From positions 1 through 64,000 of the forward strand of contig NZ_QKTW01000015.1 of assembly GCF_003236175.1 (NCBI RefSeq): a stretch of DNA of 64,000 nucleotides. Direction: 5' to 3'. The notes under the pieces are model-generated. The model made no database searches. It saw only the letters and a list, made by a program, of their open reading frames with translations, and had not been told where the DNA came from. A program made the translations under genes and the position numbers. Positions 43,119-53,044 of this stretch are shown here, one piece after another. Positions within the stretch are counted from its first letter, which is position 1, and each line of letters starts with the position of its first letter. Origin of the DNA: Taibaiella soli. Lineage in GTDB: Bacteria; Bacteroidota; Bacteroidia; Chitinophagales; Chitinophagaceae.

Positions 43119-44339
43119 CTAGCTTTGGTGCAATACTGCTTCCTTGAGTAATACGTTGTTTTGTGGAACCAGAGAAGCGCTTGCAAGTGTACGAGAAACC
43201 GTGAACATTATTACGCCAACGAATCCAACAAAAATACCCAATTCATACCAGCCGAGGTGCCAGTTAGCGCCCATCGGACCAGGCATTGTCATGATATAGA
43301 AATCTAACCAGTGACCGAAGATGATTGTCATCGCCATGAAAGTAACAGTGAAGTAGTTACGTTTGCTAGGACGGCTCATCAGGATCAGGATCGGCATGAT
43401 GAAGTTGATAATGAATACTGAATACCAAATCATGCTGTAAGGACCGTGCTGGCGAATCTTGAAGTAAGTTGTTTCTTCCGGAATGTTACTGTACCAGATC
43501 AACATGTACTGACAGAACCAAACATATGTCCAGAAGATACTGAATGCGAACATCCATTTACCAAGATCGTGAACGTGTTCTTTATTTACCAGTTCCAGGT
43601 TACCTTGGTTTTTCAGGTAAACAACCCACAAAAGGATCAGACTCATACCGCTTACGAAAGCACTACCGAAAGTGTACCAGCTAAACATAGTTGAATACCA
43701 GTGTGCATCGATGCTCATGATCCACATCCACGGAGTGGTGCTCATTTGCGTCAGGGCGTAAACCAACAGGAAAATCGCAGACAGTTTTACTGTAGTCCAG
43801 TAGATTTTTGTGCTGTTTTTAGGAGCAGATTCCTGAGCGAGTGACAATGCGCGGAATTTGCGACCGAAGAAAGACCACAAAGCGATCGTTACGATGGTAA
43901 AACCTGCGAACATGCCTTTACTCAAAAACGCATGCTTACCTTCCAGGATCTTATCACCATGAGGTGTCGCCCAGTGGTAAATCGGATTGTGCCCGTCTAC
44001 CTGGAATGTATAAGCGATCAAAAACAGAATCACCAGCGTAATGATACCGAAGATCCAAACATTGGCGCCGATGGCTTCCGGAATGCGGCGGTAAGCCACA
44101 ATCCAGCTACCTTGAGCCAGAGAAGCAGCAGCCTGGATAAACACACAAGCAACTGTCATTAATAAGAAGAAGACACTGTTATGGAGCAGAACAATCCAAA
44201 AACGTGTTTTACTCAGTTCCGTTGCACCGGCACCATTCAGCAAAGTGAAAGCGCCTATGCCCAAAACCAGCAAACCGATGATCATCAACACGAGGCTGGT
44301 GGTCTTTAATCTGGCTGGTATTTCAAAACGTTCGTTCAT
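43119..44339 (-). CDS. actF: Alternative complex III subunit ActF
   Basis: A 406-aa NrfD-like membrane subunit of quinol:cytochrome c oxidoreductase, about ten helices. Family marks are WIVLLHNSVFFLLM, WMWIMSIDAHWYSTMFSWY and LGWYELGIFVGFVGV. ActF helps form the membrane arm beside ActC but lacks a full quinone site in known structures. It is between actE and coxB in the operon. Confidence 0.92.
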   Translation of the reverse strand: MNERFEIPARLKTTSLVLMIIGLLVLGIGAFTLLNGAGATELSKTRFWIVLLHNSVFFLLMTVACVFIQAAASLAQGSWIVAYRRIPEAIGANVWIFGIITLVILFLIAYTFQVDGHNPIYHWATPHGDKILEGKHAFLSKGMFAGFTIVTIALWSFFGRKFRALSLAQESAPKNSTKIYWTTVKLSAIFLLVYALTQMSTTPWMWIMSIDAHWYSTMFSWYTFGSAFVSGMSLILLWVVYLKNQGNLELVNKEHVHDLGKWMFAFSIFWTYVWFCQYMLIWYSNIPEETTYFKIRQHGPYSMIWYSVFIINFIMPILILMSRPSKRNYFTVTFMAMTIIFGHWLDFYIMTMPGPMGANWHLGWYELGIFVGFVGVIMFTVSRTLASASLVPQNNVLLKEAVLHQS

Positions 44340-44379
44340 TGGTAAACTTTTATTGAAGTACGTCTAATTAATTTTTGAA

Positions 44380-45075
44380 TTATCCTTTTTTGTTGTTTTC
44401 AGCACCGGTTGCAGCAGCTACTTTTTTAGTAGTATCTGCAGCAGGAGCAGCAGCTTTGGTAGAGTCTTTTGCCGGAGCAGCAGTACCAAAAACAAATGCT
44501 TCACCGCCATTTTCCGACTGTACTTTCTTAATGTACGCCAGGATCATCCAACGTTGTTTGATGTCTACCTGACTTGCATAAGAACCCATTGCATTCTTAC
44601 CGAATTTAACGGCAGCGTACATCTGGCCAACAGGCATGTGCAGATATTTACCGTCTTTAAAGTTGGCAGGTGCTGCAGCAAATTTACCGTTACCGCCATT
44701 GTACAACGGACCATTACCATCGAGGTTCTGACCGTGACAGATACCGCAGTAAATGTTGAACAGACGCTGACCTTCTTTCAGTTGCGCTTCATCGAAGCGA
44801 GCTGCAGTGGTAAATGTCTTGTACGCATTTGTATCGCCCTCTACCAGGTGATCCGGCAGTTCGTGGCCGATTGCGATGGTACCATCAACTGGCTTACGGC
44901 TGGTTTGGCTGTCGGCAAAGTTGGGGTTGGATGTATAAGCATCGTAAGCACGTGAGTAAGTCATATCAGGTGCATAAGTCTTACCCGGGTTACGGCGCAC
45001 ATTACCGCTGTTACACGCAGTGAGACCCATACCTACCATCAGGCTTGCAACTACTATGCTTTTGGTCTTATTCAT
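44380..45075 (-). CDS. actE: Alternative complex III subunit ActE, monohaem cytochrome c lipoprotein
   Basis: 231 aa. The signal peptide ends in a lipobox (GLTAC), making it lipid-anchored in the periplasm. One c-haem site, YCGICHGQNLDG, is followed by an axial Met (HMPVGQMYAAVK). An Ala/Lys-rich tail (AAPAADTTKK) closes the chain. The start at 45075 is chosen because it places the signal peptide first; six more codons upstream are possible. ActE carries electrons out of the complex. Confidence 0.93.
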   Translation of the reverse strand: MNKTKSIVVASLMVGMGLTACNSGNVRRNPGKTYAPDMTYSRAYDAYTSNPNFADSQTSRKPVDGTIAIGHELPDHLVEGDTNAYKTFTTAARFDEAQLKEGQRLFNIYCGICHGQNLDGNGPLYNGGNGKFAAAPANFKDGKYLHMPVGQMYAAVKFGKNAMGSYASQVDIKQRWMILAYIKKVQSENGGEAFVFGTAAPAKDSTKAAAPAADTTKKVAAATGAENNKKG

Positions 45076-45144
45076 ATATAATTTGAAATTCAAAATTCAA
45101 AAATTCAAAGGCAAACTATCGGATGCTTCTGTTTATTTAAATTA

Positions 45145-45720
45145 TTAAGCCAGTTGTTGATAAGGTTCGTCTTTATCAAAACGGCCGTACCACCATGAAT
45201 CTTCGGCTACTTGTACTGAAGTTTCGAGCGCACCGGTTGATTTCAGGAAATCAATCACTTCTGTCTCACTGGTGTTGTCGTTCAGTTCAATTGCGACTAC
45301 AAAATAATCATCTGTCTGACGCGGATGGAAAATGTGTTTTTTAACACCCGGCATAATCTGATTCACATAGCAGAATGTCATCACCATACCTACCGCTGCA
45401 AACAAGATCGTTAACTCAAACGTGATCGGAATGAACGCTGGTAAAGAAAGGTGTGGTTTACCACCAAAGTTTACCGGCCAGTCTTTGGTAAAAATCCATG
45501 ACATAAAACCGAGCGCCGTAGATGTACCGGTAAGACCGTAGATAAAACCTGCAACGTGCAGATCTGTTTCTTTCAGTCCCATAGCCTGATCCAGACCATG
45601 CACCGGAAACGGAGTGTAAACATCATGCAGTTTGTACCCACTGTTACGTACTTTTTTCACCGCAGGAAACAGTACATCCTCATCGTCGTAACAAGCAACC
45701 GCAAATTTCTTTATAGCCAT
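45145..45720 (-). CDS. actD: Alternative complex III subunit ActD (DUF3341)
   Basis: 191 aa with two membrane helices (about 62-82, 98-120) and a soluble N-terminal ferredoxin-like fold typical of DUF3341 (KFAVACYDDEDVLFPAVKKV, YTPFPVHGLDQAMG). It is a structural subunit bridging ActC and ActF. Confidence 0.93.
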   Translation of the reverse strand: MAIKKFAVACYDDEDVLFPAVKKVRNSGYKLHDVYTPFPVHGLDQAMGLKETDLHVAGFIYGLTGTSTALGFMSWIFTKDWPVNFGGKPHLSLPAFIPITFELTILFAAVGMVMTFCYVNQIMPGVKKHIFHPRQTDDYFVVAIELNDNTSETEVIDFLKSTGALETSVQVAEDSWWYGRFDKDEPYQQLA

Positions 45721-45784
45721 TTTATTTTAATTAGTCAATTAGACAATTAGCCTATTTGGCAAATTCGTTTTTTATTATTCTTAA

Positions 45785-47221
45785 TTAGTGGTGAGCATGC
45801 ATTTGTTCATGAACAAACTCTTCTGTGCTCTTTGTTTCGATCACTTCCATTTTCTTCTTGTAGTTCTCACCGGAAGTTTTCAGTACAAACTTAATCTCTG
45901 CAATCGCAATTACCGGGAAGTATTTAGCGAACAGGAAGAAGCACGTAAAGAACAAACCGAAAGTACCAAGATAGAAACCAACCTCAGGCCATGTTGGGCT
46001 ATAGTATGCCCAGCTACCCGGAATATAGTCACGGTAAAGTGATGTAACGATGATTACGAAACGTTCGAACCACATACCGATGTTTACTACGATTGACATG
46101 ATAAACGTGAACGGTACGTTACGACGGAGTTTCTTAATCCAGAAGAACTGCGGAGAAACCACGTTACAAGTCATCATCGCCCAGTAGCTCCACCAGTAAG
46201 GCCCCATGATACGCCATTGGAATGCTGCTTGTTCGTATTGAACACCAGAATACCACGCCATGAACAACTCAGTGAGGTAGGCAACACCTACGATAGAACC
46301 TGTCAATACAATTACTTTGTTCATCGCTTCGATGTGACCGAGGGTTACGTACTCTTCAAGGTGAAGAATTTTACGAACCAGGATCAGGAGCGTCTGTACC
46401 ATCGCGAAACCAGAGAAGATCGCACCCGCAACGAAGTAAGGAGGGAAGATCGTCGTATGCCAGCCCGGAATTACAGATGTAGCAAAGTCAAAAGATACGA
46501 TCGTGTGTACAGAAAGTACAAGTGGCGTAGAGACACCGGCGAGTACGAGCGACAAAGCTTCGTGACGCTGCCAGTTTTTCGCTGTACCAGTCCAGCCAAA
46601 AGAAGCAAGACCATATAAGCGCTTACGCAGTTTAGTTTTAGCACGGTCGCGGATTGTTGCGAAGTCAGGAATCAGACCTGAGTACCAGAACAACAGTGAC
46701 ACGGTAAAGTAAGTAGAGATCGCGAATACGTCCCAAAGAAGCGCCGAGTTAAAGTTCGGCCACAGTGGACCACGCGTATTTGGATAAGGAAGTACGAAGA
46801 AACCATCCCATACACGACCCATGTGGAAGATCGGGAACTGGCCCGCACACATTACCGCGAAGATTGTCATCGCCTCAGCCGCACGGTTTACACCGGTACG
46901 CCAGCCCTGGCGGAAGAGTAAGAGGATCGCAGAGATCAGTGTACCTGCGTGACCGATACCTACCCACCATACGAAGTTGGTGATATCCCAACCCCAGCCG
47001 ATGGTACGGTTGATACCCCATACACCGATACCGAAATAAACTTCCCAAAACACGGAGAAAACCCCAAAACATAACAGACAGATCGAGAAGAAGAAACCGA
47101 TGTACCACATACGGCCTGGTTTCTTTTCAATCGGACTAACGATATCTTCCGTTACCTGGCGGTAGGTTTTGTCACCATCTACCAGTGGTTCCCGTACAAA
47201 TGATTCGTACTTTAAATGCAT
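45785..47221 (-). CDS. actC: Alternative complex III subunit ActC (NrfD-type)
   Basis: 478 aa, about ten helices, polysulfide reductase NrfD family. It forms the quinol-binding site in known ACIII. Marks are WWVGIGHAGTLISAILLL, FPIFHMGRVWDGFF, HTIVSFDFATSVIPGWHTTIFPPYFVAGA (read in parts) and YSGVQYEQ. The C-terminus is His-rich (HEQMHAHH). The 112-bp gap before it holds one dispersed 20-mer. Confidence 0.95.
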   Translation of the reverse strand: MHLKYESFVREPLVDGDKTYRQVTEDIVSPIEKKPGRMWYIGFFFSICLLCFGVFSVFWEVYFGIGVWGINRTIGWGWDITNFVWWVGIGHAGTLISAILLLFRQGWRTGVNRAAEAMTIFAVMCAGQFPIFHMGRVWDGFFVLPYPNTRGPLWPNFNSALLWDVFAISTYFTVSLLFWYSGLIPDFATIRDRAKTKLRKRLYGLASFGWTGTAKNWQRHEALSLVLAGVSTPLVLSVHTIVSFDFATSVIPGWHTTIFPPYFVAGAIFSGFAMVQTLLILVRKILHLEEYVTLGHIEAMNKVIVLTGSIVGVAYLTELFMAWYSGVQYEQAAFQWRIMGPYWWSYWAMMTCNVVSPQFFWIKKLRRNVPFTFIMSIVVNIGMWFERFVIIVTSLYRDYIPGSWAYYSPTWPEVGFYLGTFGLFFTCFFLFAKYFPVIAIAEIKFVLKTSGENYKKKMEVIETKSTEEFVHEQMHAHH

Positions 47222-47286
47222 AGCACGTAATTAGAAAAAAGTGTTATTATATTTTTTATTTCAGCGCCTCCATTCTCCTCAACTCC

Positions 47287-47306
47287 GTTGCGACGCTCCG
47301 TTCATC
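47287..47306 (-). repeat. Dispersed 20-mer, copy 2 (inverted)
   Basis: The reverse complement of this stretch is identical to 1219-1238. It lies inside the act operon between actB and actC. Confidence 0.7.
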
Positions 47307-47333
47307 TGTTATACTCTATTCAGGCAGCACTTA

Positions 47334-50300
47334 TTAAATGTGCTCGTTCATCATTCCGTCCAGCTTCTCGTTACCAGCTACGATTTCGTCAGTGTTACGA
47401 ACTTTTGCAAGGTAACTAACGTTTGGCAATGTGTGGATTTGCTCCAGTACATAGAACAAGCGTTCTTTTTGATCCTTTTGACGCAGTTTGTAGATCGCAC
47501 TTTCTTTGTCATAATAGTTACCGAACGTGATCGCATCTGTAGGACATGCTTGCTGACAAGCAGTTTTCACTTCGCCATCAATCAGCGGACGACCAGCTTT
47601 CTTAGCGTTCAGCTTGCCATCTTGCAGACGTTGTACACAGAAGCTACATTTTTCCATTACACCGCGGCTACGAACTGTTACGTCTGGGTTCAACACCATA
47701 CGTGTCAGATCATCGTTCATATCATCACGACGGCCATCTTCGTAAAGGTTGTCATCAAAACAGTCTGCACCGTTCCAATCCATCCAGTTAAAGTGACGTA
47801 CTTTATAAGGACAGTTGTTCGCGCAATATTTGGTACCGATACAACGGTTGTAAGCCATTTGGTTCAGACCTTCAGAGCTGTGGTTGGTAGCTGATACCGG
47901 ACAAACGTTTTCACAAGGAGCGTTATCACAGTGCTGACAAGTCATTGGTTGGAATACAGTCTGGATGCTATCTGGATCTTCCGGCATACCTGAGAAGTAG
48001 CGATCGATACGGATCCAATGCATTTCATGCGCTTTGGCTACGTGTTCTTTACCTACTACAGAGATGTTATTTTCAGCCTGACAACCTACTACGCAAGCAC
48101 CGCAACCGATACAACTGTTCAGGTCAAATGACATGCCCCAGTGAATACCTTGGTGACTAGGTTCGTTGTCGTAGTTAGGGAACATGGTACCGTTTTCGCG
48201 GAAACCTTCGTCCATTTTCTCAGCCATTTCACCTGCGTTCTCTTCCTTATGCCCCTCTTCTTTCTTACCTTCTGACCAAGGAAGCGCAGTGAATTTGCCG
48301 ATTTCTTCGAAACGTTCTTCGATCAGTGCGTTCGGATTCTTAGCGAATTCTTCAGCTGTGAATTCGTGAACTACCGGACGACCTTCATAGCTATGGTGCG
48401 TTTGCGTGATAGCTATATCATATAATTTACCAGTTTCTTCTACAGTAGCAGGTGCTGTATACATTACAGTCTGACCGTTGAAAGAAGTGAACGGATAAGC
48501 ATTTTTACCACCTTTCGTTGCATCACTTGCAGCAGCGCGACCAACTTTTGCATCGCGACCGAAACCAAGTGCTACAGCCACTACGTCGTTGTGCATACCT
48601 GGAACCACTACAATTGGCAATTCCATTTCAACGCCGCCGGCTTTTACTTTGATCACATGCTTCTTAGCATCTACTTCGTTCTGACCGTTCAGTTCAGCAT
48701 GCAGTTCTTTTGCACGAAGAGGAGAAACAGCAGCGTAGTTGTCCCAGGTTGCTTTTGTGATCGGATCAGGCATTTCAAGCAACCATGGGTTGTTACTCCA
48801 TGCACCACCGTGACCGATAGCCACTTTCTGGTACACTACAACTTCCATTCCTGTTGCTACTTTATTAGCAGATACTTTAGCGATAGCATCTGAAACATTA
48901 CCGCTGAATGCAGCGCCACTGATAGTTTCAGCAGCCGGTTCCAGAATACCTTCTTGCAAAGTCTGATCGAAATTTGCCTGGCTACCCAGTTTACCCATCC
49001 AATACTGTTTCCAGAAATCAGCGTAAGTACCGGTTGCACCAGCCCAGGTCATCAGGTTATCCTGGAATGCGCGTGTTTTGAACAGCGGAGCGATACCAGG
49101 TTGTTGCAGACTGAAGAAACCTGTTTTAGGTTCAGCGTCACCCCAGTTTTCCAGGAAATGATGATCAGGAATAACAAATTTTACTTTCTGAGCAGTTTCA
49201 TCCATGCGATCAGCAGTAGAAACCGTAACCGGAACTTTTGCGAGACCGTCTACGAATTTTTTGCTGTCGTGGTATTCGTAAACAGGGTTCAGACCGTGGA
49301 TGATCAAAGTGCCTACCTGTCCTGCGTTCATGGCTTCTACAAGCGCAACCATATCCGCATCGATACCTTGTTTATAATTAGAAGCAACGCCCCAGTTGAT
49401 AGTAGTGCCGTTAGCACCGATCTTATCATTGATTGCGTTTACTACTGTTTGAACACTTACATCGTTTGAACCGGAAACTACCAGACCGTTGCCTTTCTTC
49501 AGATCAGCAGCAGCTTTAGTAATTACTTCGTTCAGTTTCTTGCTGCCGAAAGAAGGTACAGTTCCGTTTACAACCGCGTTATACAATGCAACTGCTACAG
49601 CACCGCTTTCTGAAGGGCGGCAAGTAGCACGGTGATCCGCGTTAGCGCCAGTCAGAGAGTGAACTGATTCTACCTGATAGTGCTTAGACATTTTCAGGTT
49701 CTGTGCACTGATGCGACGGCCAGAGCTGTATTGTTTTGCAAATTCTATCGGAGAAAGCCATGTACCAAGGAAATCAGCACCAAGGCTCACGATTGTTTCT
49801 GCTTTTTCAAAATGGTAAGAAGGCAGGGCACGTTTACCGTAGCTTGCTTCGTTAGCCATCAGCATACCTGAGTAAGAAACCGGATCAGCAACTACGTGCT
49901 TAGAACCAGGGTATTTAGCCAGGAATTGAGCAATAACTTCTTTTGTAGAAGGGCTCAGAATAGAAGACGTCAGGATGTAAGCCGGACGTGCATTAGCCGT
50001 AAGCGCTTCTTTTATTTGACGGTCAATTGCATCGAAGCTCGCTTCTTTACCATCTGCCTGAGGCTGACGGAGACGTGCTTTATCGTACAGATTCAGAACT
50101 GAAGCCTGTACGCGTGCAGAAGTACCACCTTTTGTAATGGAAGATTTTGGATTGCCTTCTAATTTAATAGGACGACCATCGCGTGTTTTAATAATTACAG
50201 CGCAATAATCACCACCATCAGTAAACGTAGAAGCATAATAGTTTGGAACACCCGGAACGATGTCCTCTGGTTTGATAGCGTACGGAATCGCACGGCGTAC

Positions 50301-50507
50301 CGGCATTTCGCAGCTTGCAGCCAGTATTGCAGCAGCAGTACTGAAACCTAAATATTTCAAAAAGTCGCGGCGGGGAGCTGTAGAACCAAGCAGACTATCA
50401 CTGACATCAAAAGGCAATGATTCTCTGAACTCGTTTTCTACCACTTCTTTATGAGCATCTGTGTTATTCAGCTCATCAAGTCCCTTCCAGTATTGTTTTT
50501 GACTCAT
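47334..50507 (-). CDS. actB: Alternative complex III subunit ActB (molybdopterin-like plus Fe-S)
   Basis: 1057 aa, fused from a molybdopterin-oxidoreductase-like domain (about 1-740; known ActB has no Mo) and a ferredoxin domain (about 760-1020). Cys sets for one 3Fe-4S and three 4Fe-4S clusters are visible: CIGCGACVVGCQAENN, CQHCDNAPCENVCP, CIGTKYCANNCP, CSFCVQR and CQQACP. The N-terminus has a Tat-variant signal (APRRDFLKYLGFSTAAAILA, Cys after) as reported for this family. Confidence 0.95.
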   Translation of the reverse strand: MSQKQYWKGLDELNNTDAHKEVVENEFRESLPFDVSDSLLGSTAPRRDFLKYLGFSTAAAILAASCEMPVRRAIPYAIKPEDIVPGVPNYYASTFTDGGDYCAVIIKTRDGRPIKLEGNPKSSITKGGTSARVQASVLNLYDKARLRQPQADGKEASFDAIDRQIKEALTANARPAYILTSSILSPSTKEVIAQFLAKYPGSKHVVADPVSYSGMLMANEASYGKRALPSYHFEKAETIVSLGADFLGTWLSPIEFAKQYSSGRRISAQNLKMSKHYQVESVHSLTGANADHRATCRPSESGAVAVALYNAVVNGTVPSFGSKKLNEVITKAAADLKKGNGLVVSGSNDVSVQTVVNAINDKIGANGTTINWGVASNYKQGIDADMVALVEAMNAGQVGTLIIHGLNPVYEYHDSKKFVDGLAKVPVTVSTADRMDETAQKVKFVIPDHHFLENWGDAEPKTGFFSLQQPGIAPLFKTRAFQDNLMTWAGATGTYADFWKQYWMGKLGSQANFDQTLQEGILEPAAETISGAAFSGNVSDAIAKVSANKVATGMEVVVYQKVAIGHGGAWSNNPWLLEMPDPITKATWDNYAAVSPLRAKELHAELNGQNEVDAKKHVIKVKAGGVEMELPIVVVPGMHNDVVAVALGFGRDAKVGRAAASDATKGGKNAYPFTSFNGQTVMYTAPATVEETGKLYDIAITQTHHSYEGRPVVHEFTAEEFAKNPNALIEERFEEIGKFTALPWSEGKKEEGHKEENAGEMAEKMDEGFRENGTMFPNYDNEPSHQGIHWGMSFDLNSCIGCGACVVGCQAENNISVVGKEHVAKAHEMHWIRIDRYFSGMPEDPDSIQTVFQPMTCQHCDNAPCENVCPVSATNHSSEGLNQMAYNRCIGTKYCANNCPYKVRHFNWMDWNGADCFDDNLYEDGRRDDMNDDLTRMVLNPDVTVRSRGVMEKCSFCVQRLQDGKLNAKKAGRPLIDGEVKTACQQACPTDAITFGNYYDKESAIYKLRQKDQKERLFYVLEQIHTLPNVSYLAKVRNTDEIVAGNEKLDGMMNEHI

Positions 50508-50622
50508 ATCTTTTTGATTAGCTTATGCTAATTAGCTGATTAGCTAATGATATATTGTTTCTTAAAACTTATTTGCTACATCGGTTAGCCAATCTTACAA
50601 TCAGCTAACCGACTGATTATTT

Positions 50623-51882
50623 TTAGTAGTGACAACGTTGACACTCCAGACCGCCGATATCTTCTACTGTTACACCGGTACGTTTACCAGCTTGCAGTTC
50701 TTGGTGATATTTTTCGAAGATGCTGTAGTAGTTGTTGTTTGCAAACTGAACTTGTGTCTGACGGTGACAGTTGATACACCAGCCCATTGACAGTGGAGCG
50801 AATTGGTAAACTTCGTCCATATCCTGGATCGGACCGTGACAACGCTGACATTGTACTTGTCCAACTTTCACGTGCTGTGAGTGGTTGAAGTATACGTGGT
50901 CAGGCAAGTTGTGGATTTTCACCCAGCTGATCGGTTTTGCATCGATATCGCCGTTAGCCTTACGCTTGTATTCTTTCTTAACAGGATCCCAGCCAGCATA
51001 TTCATACAGTTTGTGGATCTCAGCAGTACCATCTACTTTTTTACCTTCAGCAGTGTACAGTGGATATTCTTTCTCCCCAGTGTATTCGTTGATCTGCTTG
51101 TGACAGTTCATACAAATGTTTGGAGAAGGAATCATCGCCTGACGGCTCTTCTCAGCACCTGCGTGACAGTACAGACAGTTGATCTGGTTGATACCGGCGT
51201 GTACTTTGTGTGAGTAGAAGATCGGCTGTTGTGGCTGATAGTTTTGCTGACGGCCCATGTTGATCGCACCATTTACGATCCAGTAACCTGCAGCGATAAA
51301 CACTACGATAGCAGCAACCGCGATGAATACTTTATTACGGTAAACCGGGATTTCTTTTTCTACCGGCAGGCCTTCTTTTTCAGAAGCTACGCGACGCAGA
51401 CCAGCGTTTGCTCTCCACAAGATTATCATCAGCACTACCAGCGCCAGTGTAATGATTGTGTACAGCCAACCGTTGTTTTCCGCAGGAGCTTCACCAGTCG
51501 CACCTGGCGTTTCACCACCCGGCGTAGGAGCCTTTACTGAGTTAACGTAAGTAACTACCGCATCGATCTCTTCTTTAGAGAGACCCGGGAACGGAGTCAT
51601 GTTGGTTTTACCCCATTTGTTATACAGCTCGTTGGCGTACTTGTCGCCACTTGCGATAACAGCTGAAGAGTTGTGAACCCAGTTGTAGATCCAGTCCTTG
51701 CTTGGTACGCGTCCGTCAACACCTTGGAGGTGAGGACCAGTCGCATCCTTCAGAGGATTGTGACAGCTGGCACAATTAGATTGGAAGATGGCCTTACCAT
51801 CTGGGGCAGCATAAGCAGAAATTGAGCTTAACAGCAGTGCAATTACGAAAGCAAATGCGCTCCGGGTAATTTTTTGGAACAT
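50623..51882 (-). CDS. actA: Alternative complex III subunit ActA, multihaem cytochrome c
   Basis: 419 aa with six CXXCH sites. One is N-terminal (C37-A-S-C40-H41, a monohaem cytochrome c domain), followed by a membrane helix (about 136-155) and another (about 180-198). The C-terminal part has CLYCH, CMNCH, CQRCH, CINCH and a last CQRCH that is the final motif before the stop (one Tyr after it). The start at 51882 puts the signal peptide first; a frame to 51984 is possible but adds a non-signal-like stretch. It passes electrons between ActB and ActE. Confidence 0.93.
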   Translation of the reverse strand: MFQKITRSAFAFVIALLLSSISAYAAPDGKAIFQSNCASCHNPLKDATGPHLQGVDGRVPSKDWIYNWVHNSSAVIASGDKYANELYNKWGKTNMTPFPGLSKEEIDAVVTYVNSVKAPTPGGETPGATGEAPAENNGWLYTIITLALVVLMIILWRANAGLRRVASEKEGLPVEKEIPVYRNKVFIAVAAIVVFIAAGYWIVNGAINMGRQQNYQPQQPIFYSHKVHAGINQINCLYCHAGAEKSRQAMIPSPNICMNCHKQINEYTGEKEYPLYTAEGKKVDGTAEIHKLYEYAGWDPVKKEYKRKANGDIDAKPISWVKIHNLPDHVYFNHSQHVKVGQVQCQRCHGPIQDMDEVYQFAPLSMGWCINCHRQTQVQFANNNYYSIFEKYHQELQAGKRTGVTVEDIGGLECQRCHY

Positions 51883-51948
51883 CGGCTTAAATGATTCTGG
51901 CACAGGAATAAAATTGAAAATTAACGTTCCTTTTAGACAAAGCAGGGG

Positions 51949-51956
51949 CAAAACTA
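51949..51956 (-). promoter_or_regulatory. Promoter -7 box of the act-cox operon
   Basis: TAGTTTTG on the minus strand, about 66 nt before the ActA start. All eight genes to coxA are closely spaced and read leftward, so this is the likely main promoter. Confidence 0.55.
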
Positions 51957-52145
51957 CAACACAATCCCCAAACTTTCCACACATTTCACAAAAAATGTTT
52001 TTCAGTACTGGAGCGGGTTTCAGGACATTTTTAATAAAATGACAATGTGAAATGTCATTTTTATGTCACCGTTTTTCCGCTTTTTGAAACCCTAATTTTT
52101 CCGTTTTTTTAAAATGGATGTCTTAGAATTTCCGGTACTTGCATT

Positions 52146-52934
52146 TTAAATCGACCCGGTACGGCCACCATCCACCGGAATACTTGTTCCGTTGACATAA
52201 GCAGCAGCAGGAGACGCCAAAAATGCAACCATTGAGGCAATCTCTTCGGGACGGCCAAAACGTTTCGCAGGAATCTCTTCCATCATTTCCTTTTCCACAG
52301 CATCCTGACCTAAACCGGTCTTGGCAACCTTGTTTCCGATAATTGATTCCAATCGGGCGGTAGCTGTAGCACCCGGCAACACGTTATTAACCGTGATACC
52401 AAATGGCGCCAGTTCATTGGCCATTGTTTTAGCCCATGACGCAACTGCCCCTCTGATAGTATTGGATACGCCCAAACCTTTCAGCGGAATTTTTACGGAA
52501 GTAGATATAATATTAATAATACGACCAAATCCTGCAGCCTTCATTCCGGGAGCCACGGCCGTAGTAGTGATATGATTACAGATCAGATGTTGCTGGAACG
52601 CAGCCAGGAAAGCATCTGTAGTAGCTTCAGTGATCGGGCCGCCTGCGGGACCGCCACTGTTATTAATCAAAATATGAACGGTATGATCTTTTACAAAACC
52701 CGTCATTACCTCACGCACTTGTTCTGTTTTGGAAAAATCGGCCACCAGATAACTGTGAGCCTGACCCTTACCTGTATTCAACGTAGCTACTGCCTTCTTC
52801 AGTGCATCTTCGTTGCGGGCAATCAGCACACAGGTAGCGCCCATTTCGGCCAGTTCCTGTGCTGATGCCAACCCGATACCCTGCGTACTACCAGCGACCA
52901 ACGCCGTCTTACCAGTTAAATCAAGTGAGAGCAT
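52146..52934 (-). CDS. Short-chain dehydrogenase/reductase
   Basis: A classical SDR of 262 aa. The NAD(P) motif is GSTQGIGLA, with NNSGGP (NNAG-like), a catalytic Ser in INIISTSVKI and the C-terminal PVDGGRTGSI. At the place where YxxxK is expected, the sequence reads NTIRGAVASWAK, so the catalytic Tyr is replaced. The subgroup with this change is known in SDRs of the 3-oxoacyl-ACP reductase-like type, but activity is uncertain. It is next to, but divergent in role from, the ACIII operon. Confidence 0.8.
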   Translation of the reverse strand: MLSLDLTGKTALVAGSTQGIGLASAQELAEMGATCVLIARNEDALKKAVATLNTGKGQAHSYLVADFSKTEQVREVMTGFVKDHTVHILINNSGGPAGGPITEATTDAFLAAFQQHLICNHITTTAVAPGMKAAGFGRIINIISTSVKIPLKGLGVSNTIRGAVASWAKTMANELAPFGITVNNVLPGATATARLESIIGNKVAKTGLGQDAVEKEMMEEIPAKRFGRPEEIASMVAFLASPAAAYVNGTSIPVDGGRTGSI

Positions 52935-52952
52935 GTTTTAAAGTTGTGGGCG

Positions 52953-52982
52953 CAAAGATAACACCCGACTTTTTATCGCAAA
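52953..52982 (-). promoter_or_regulatory. Promoter of the SDR gene
   Basis: TATCTTTG (52953-52960) with TTTG 18 nt upstream on the minus strand; it fits the Bacteroidetes consensus well. Confidence 0.7.
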
Positions 52983-53044
52983 CTTTATATACAGATTTTT
53001 TTAGTGATCTATTTAATACGCTGATAATTAACGCAAAAATGTAC

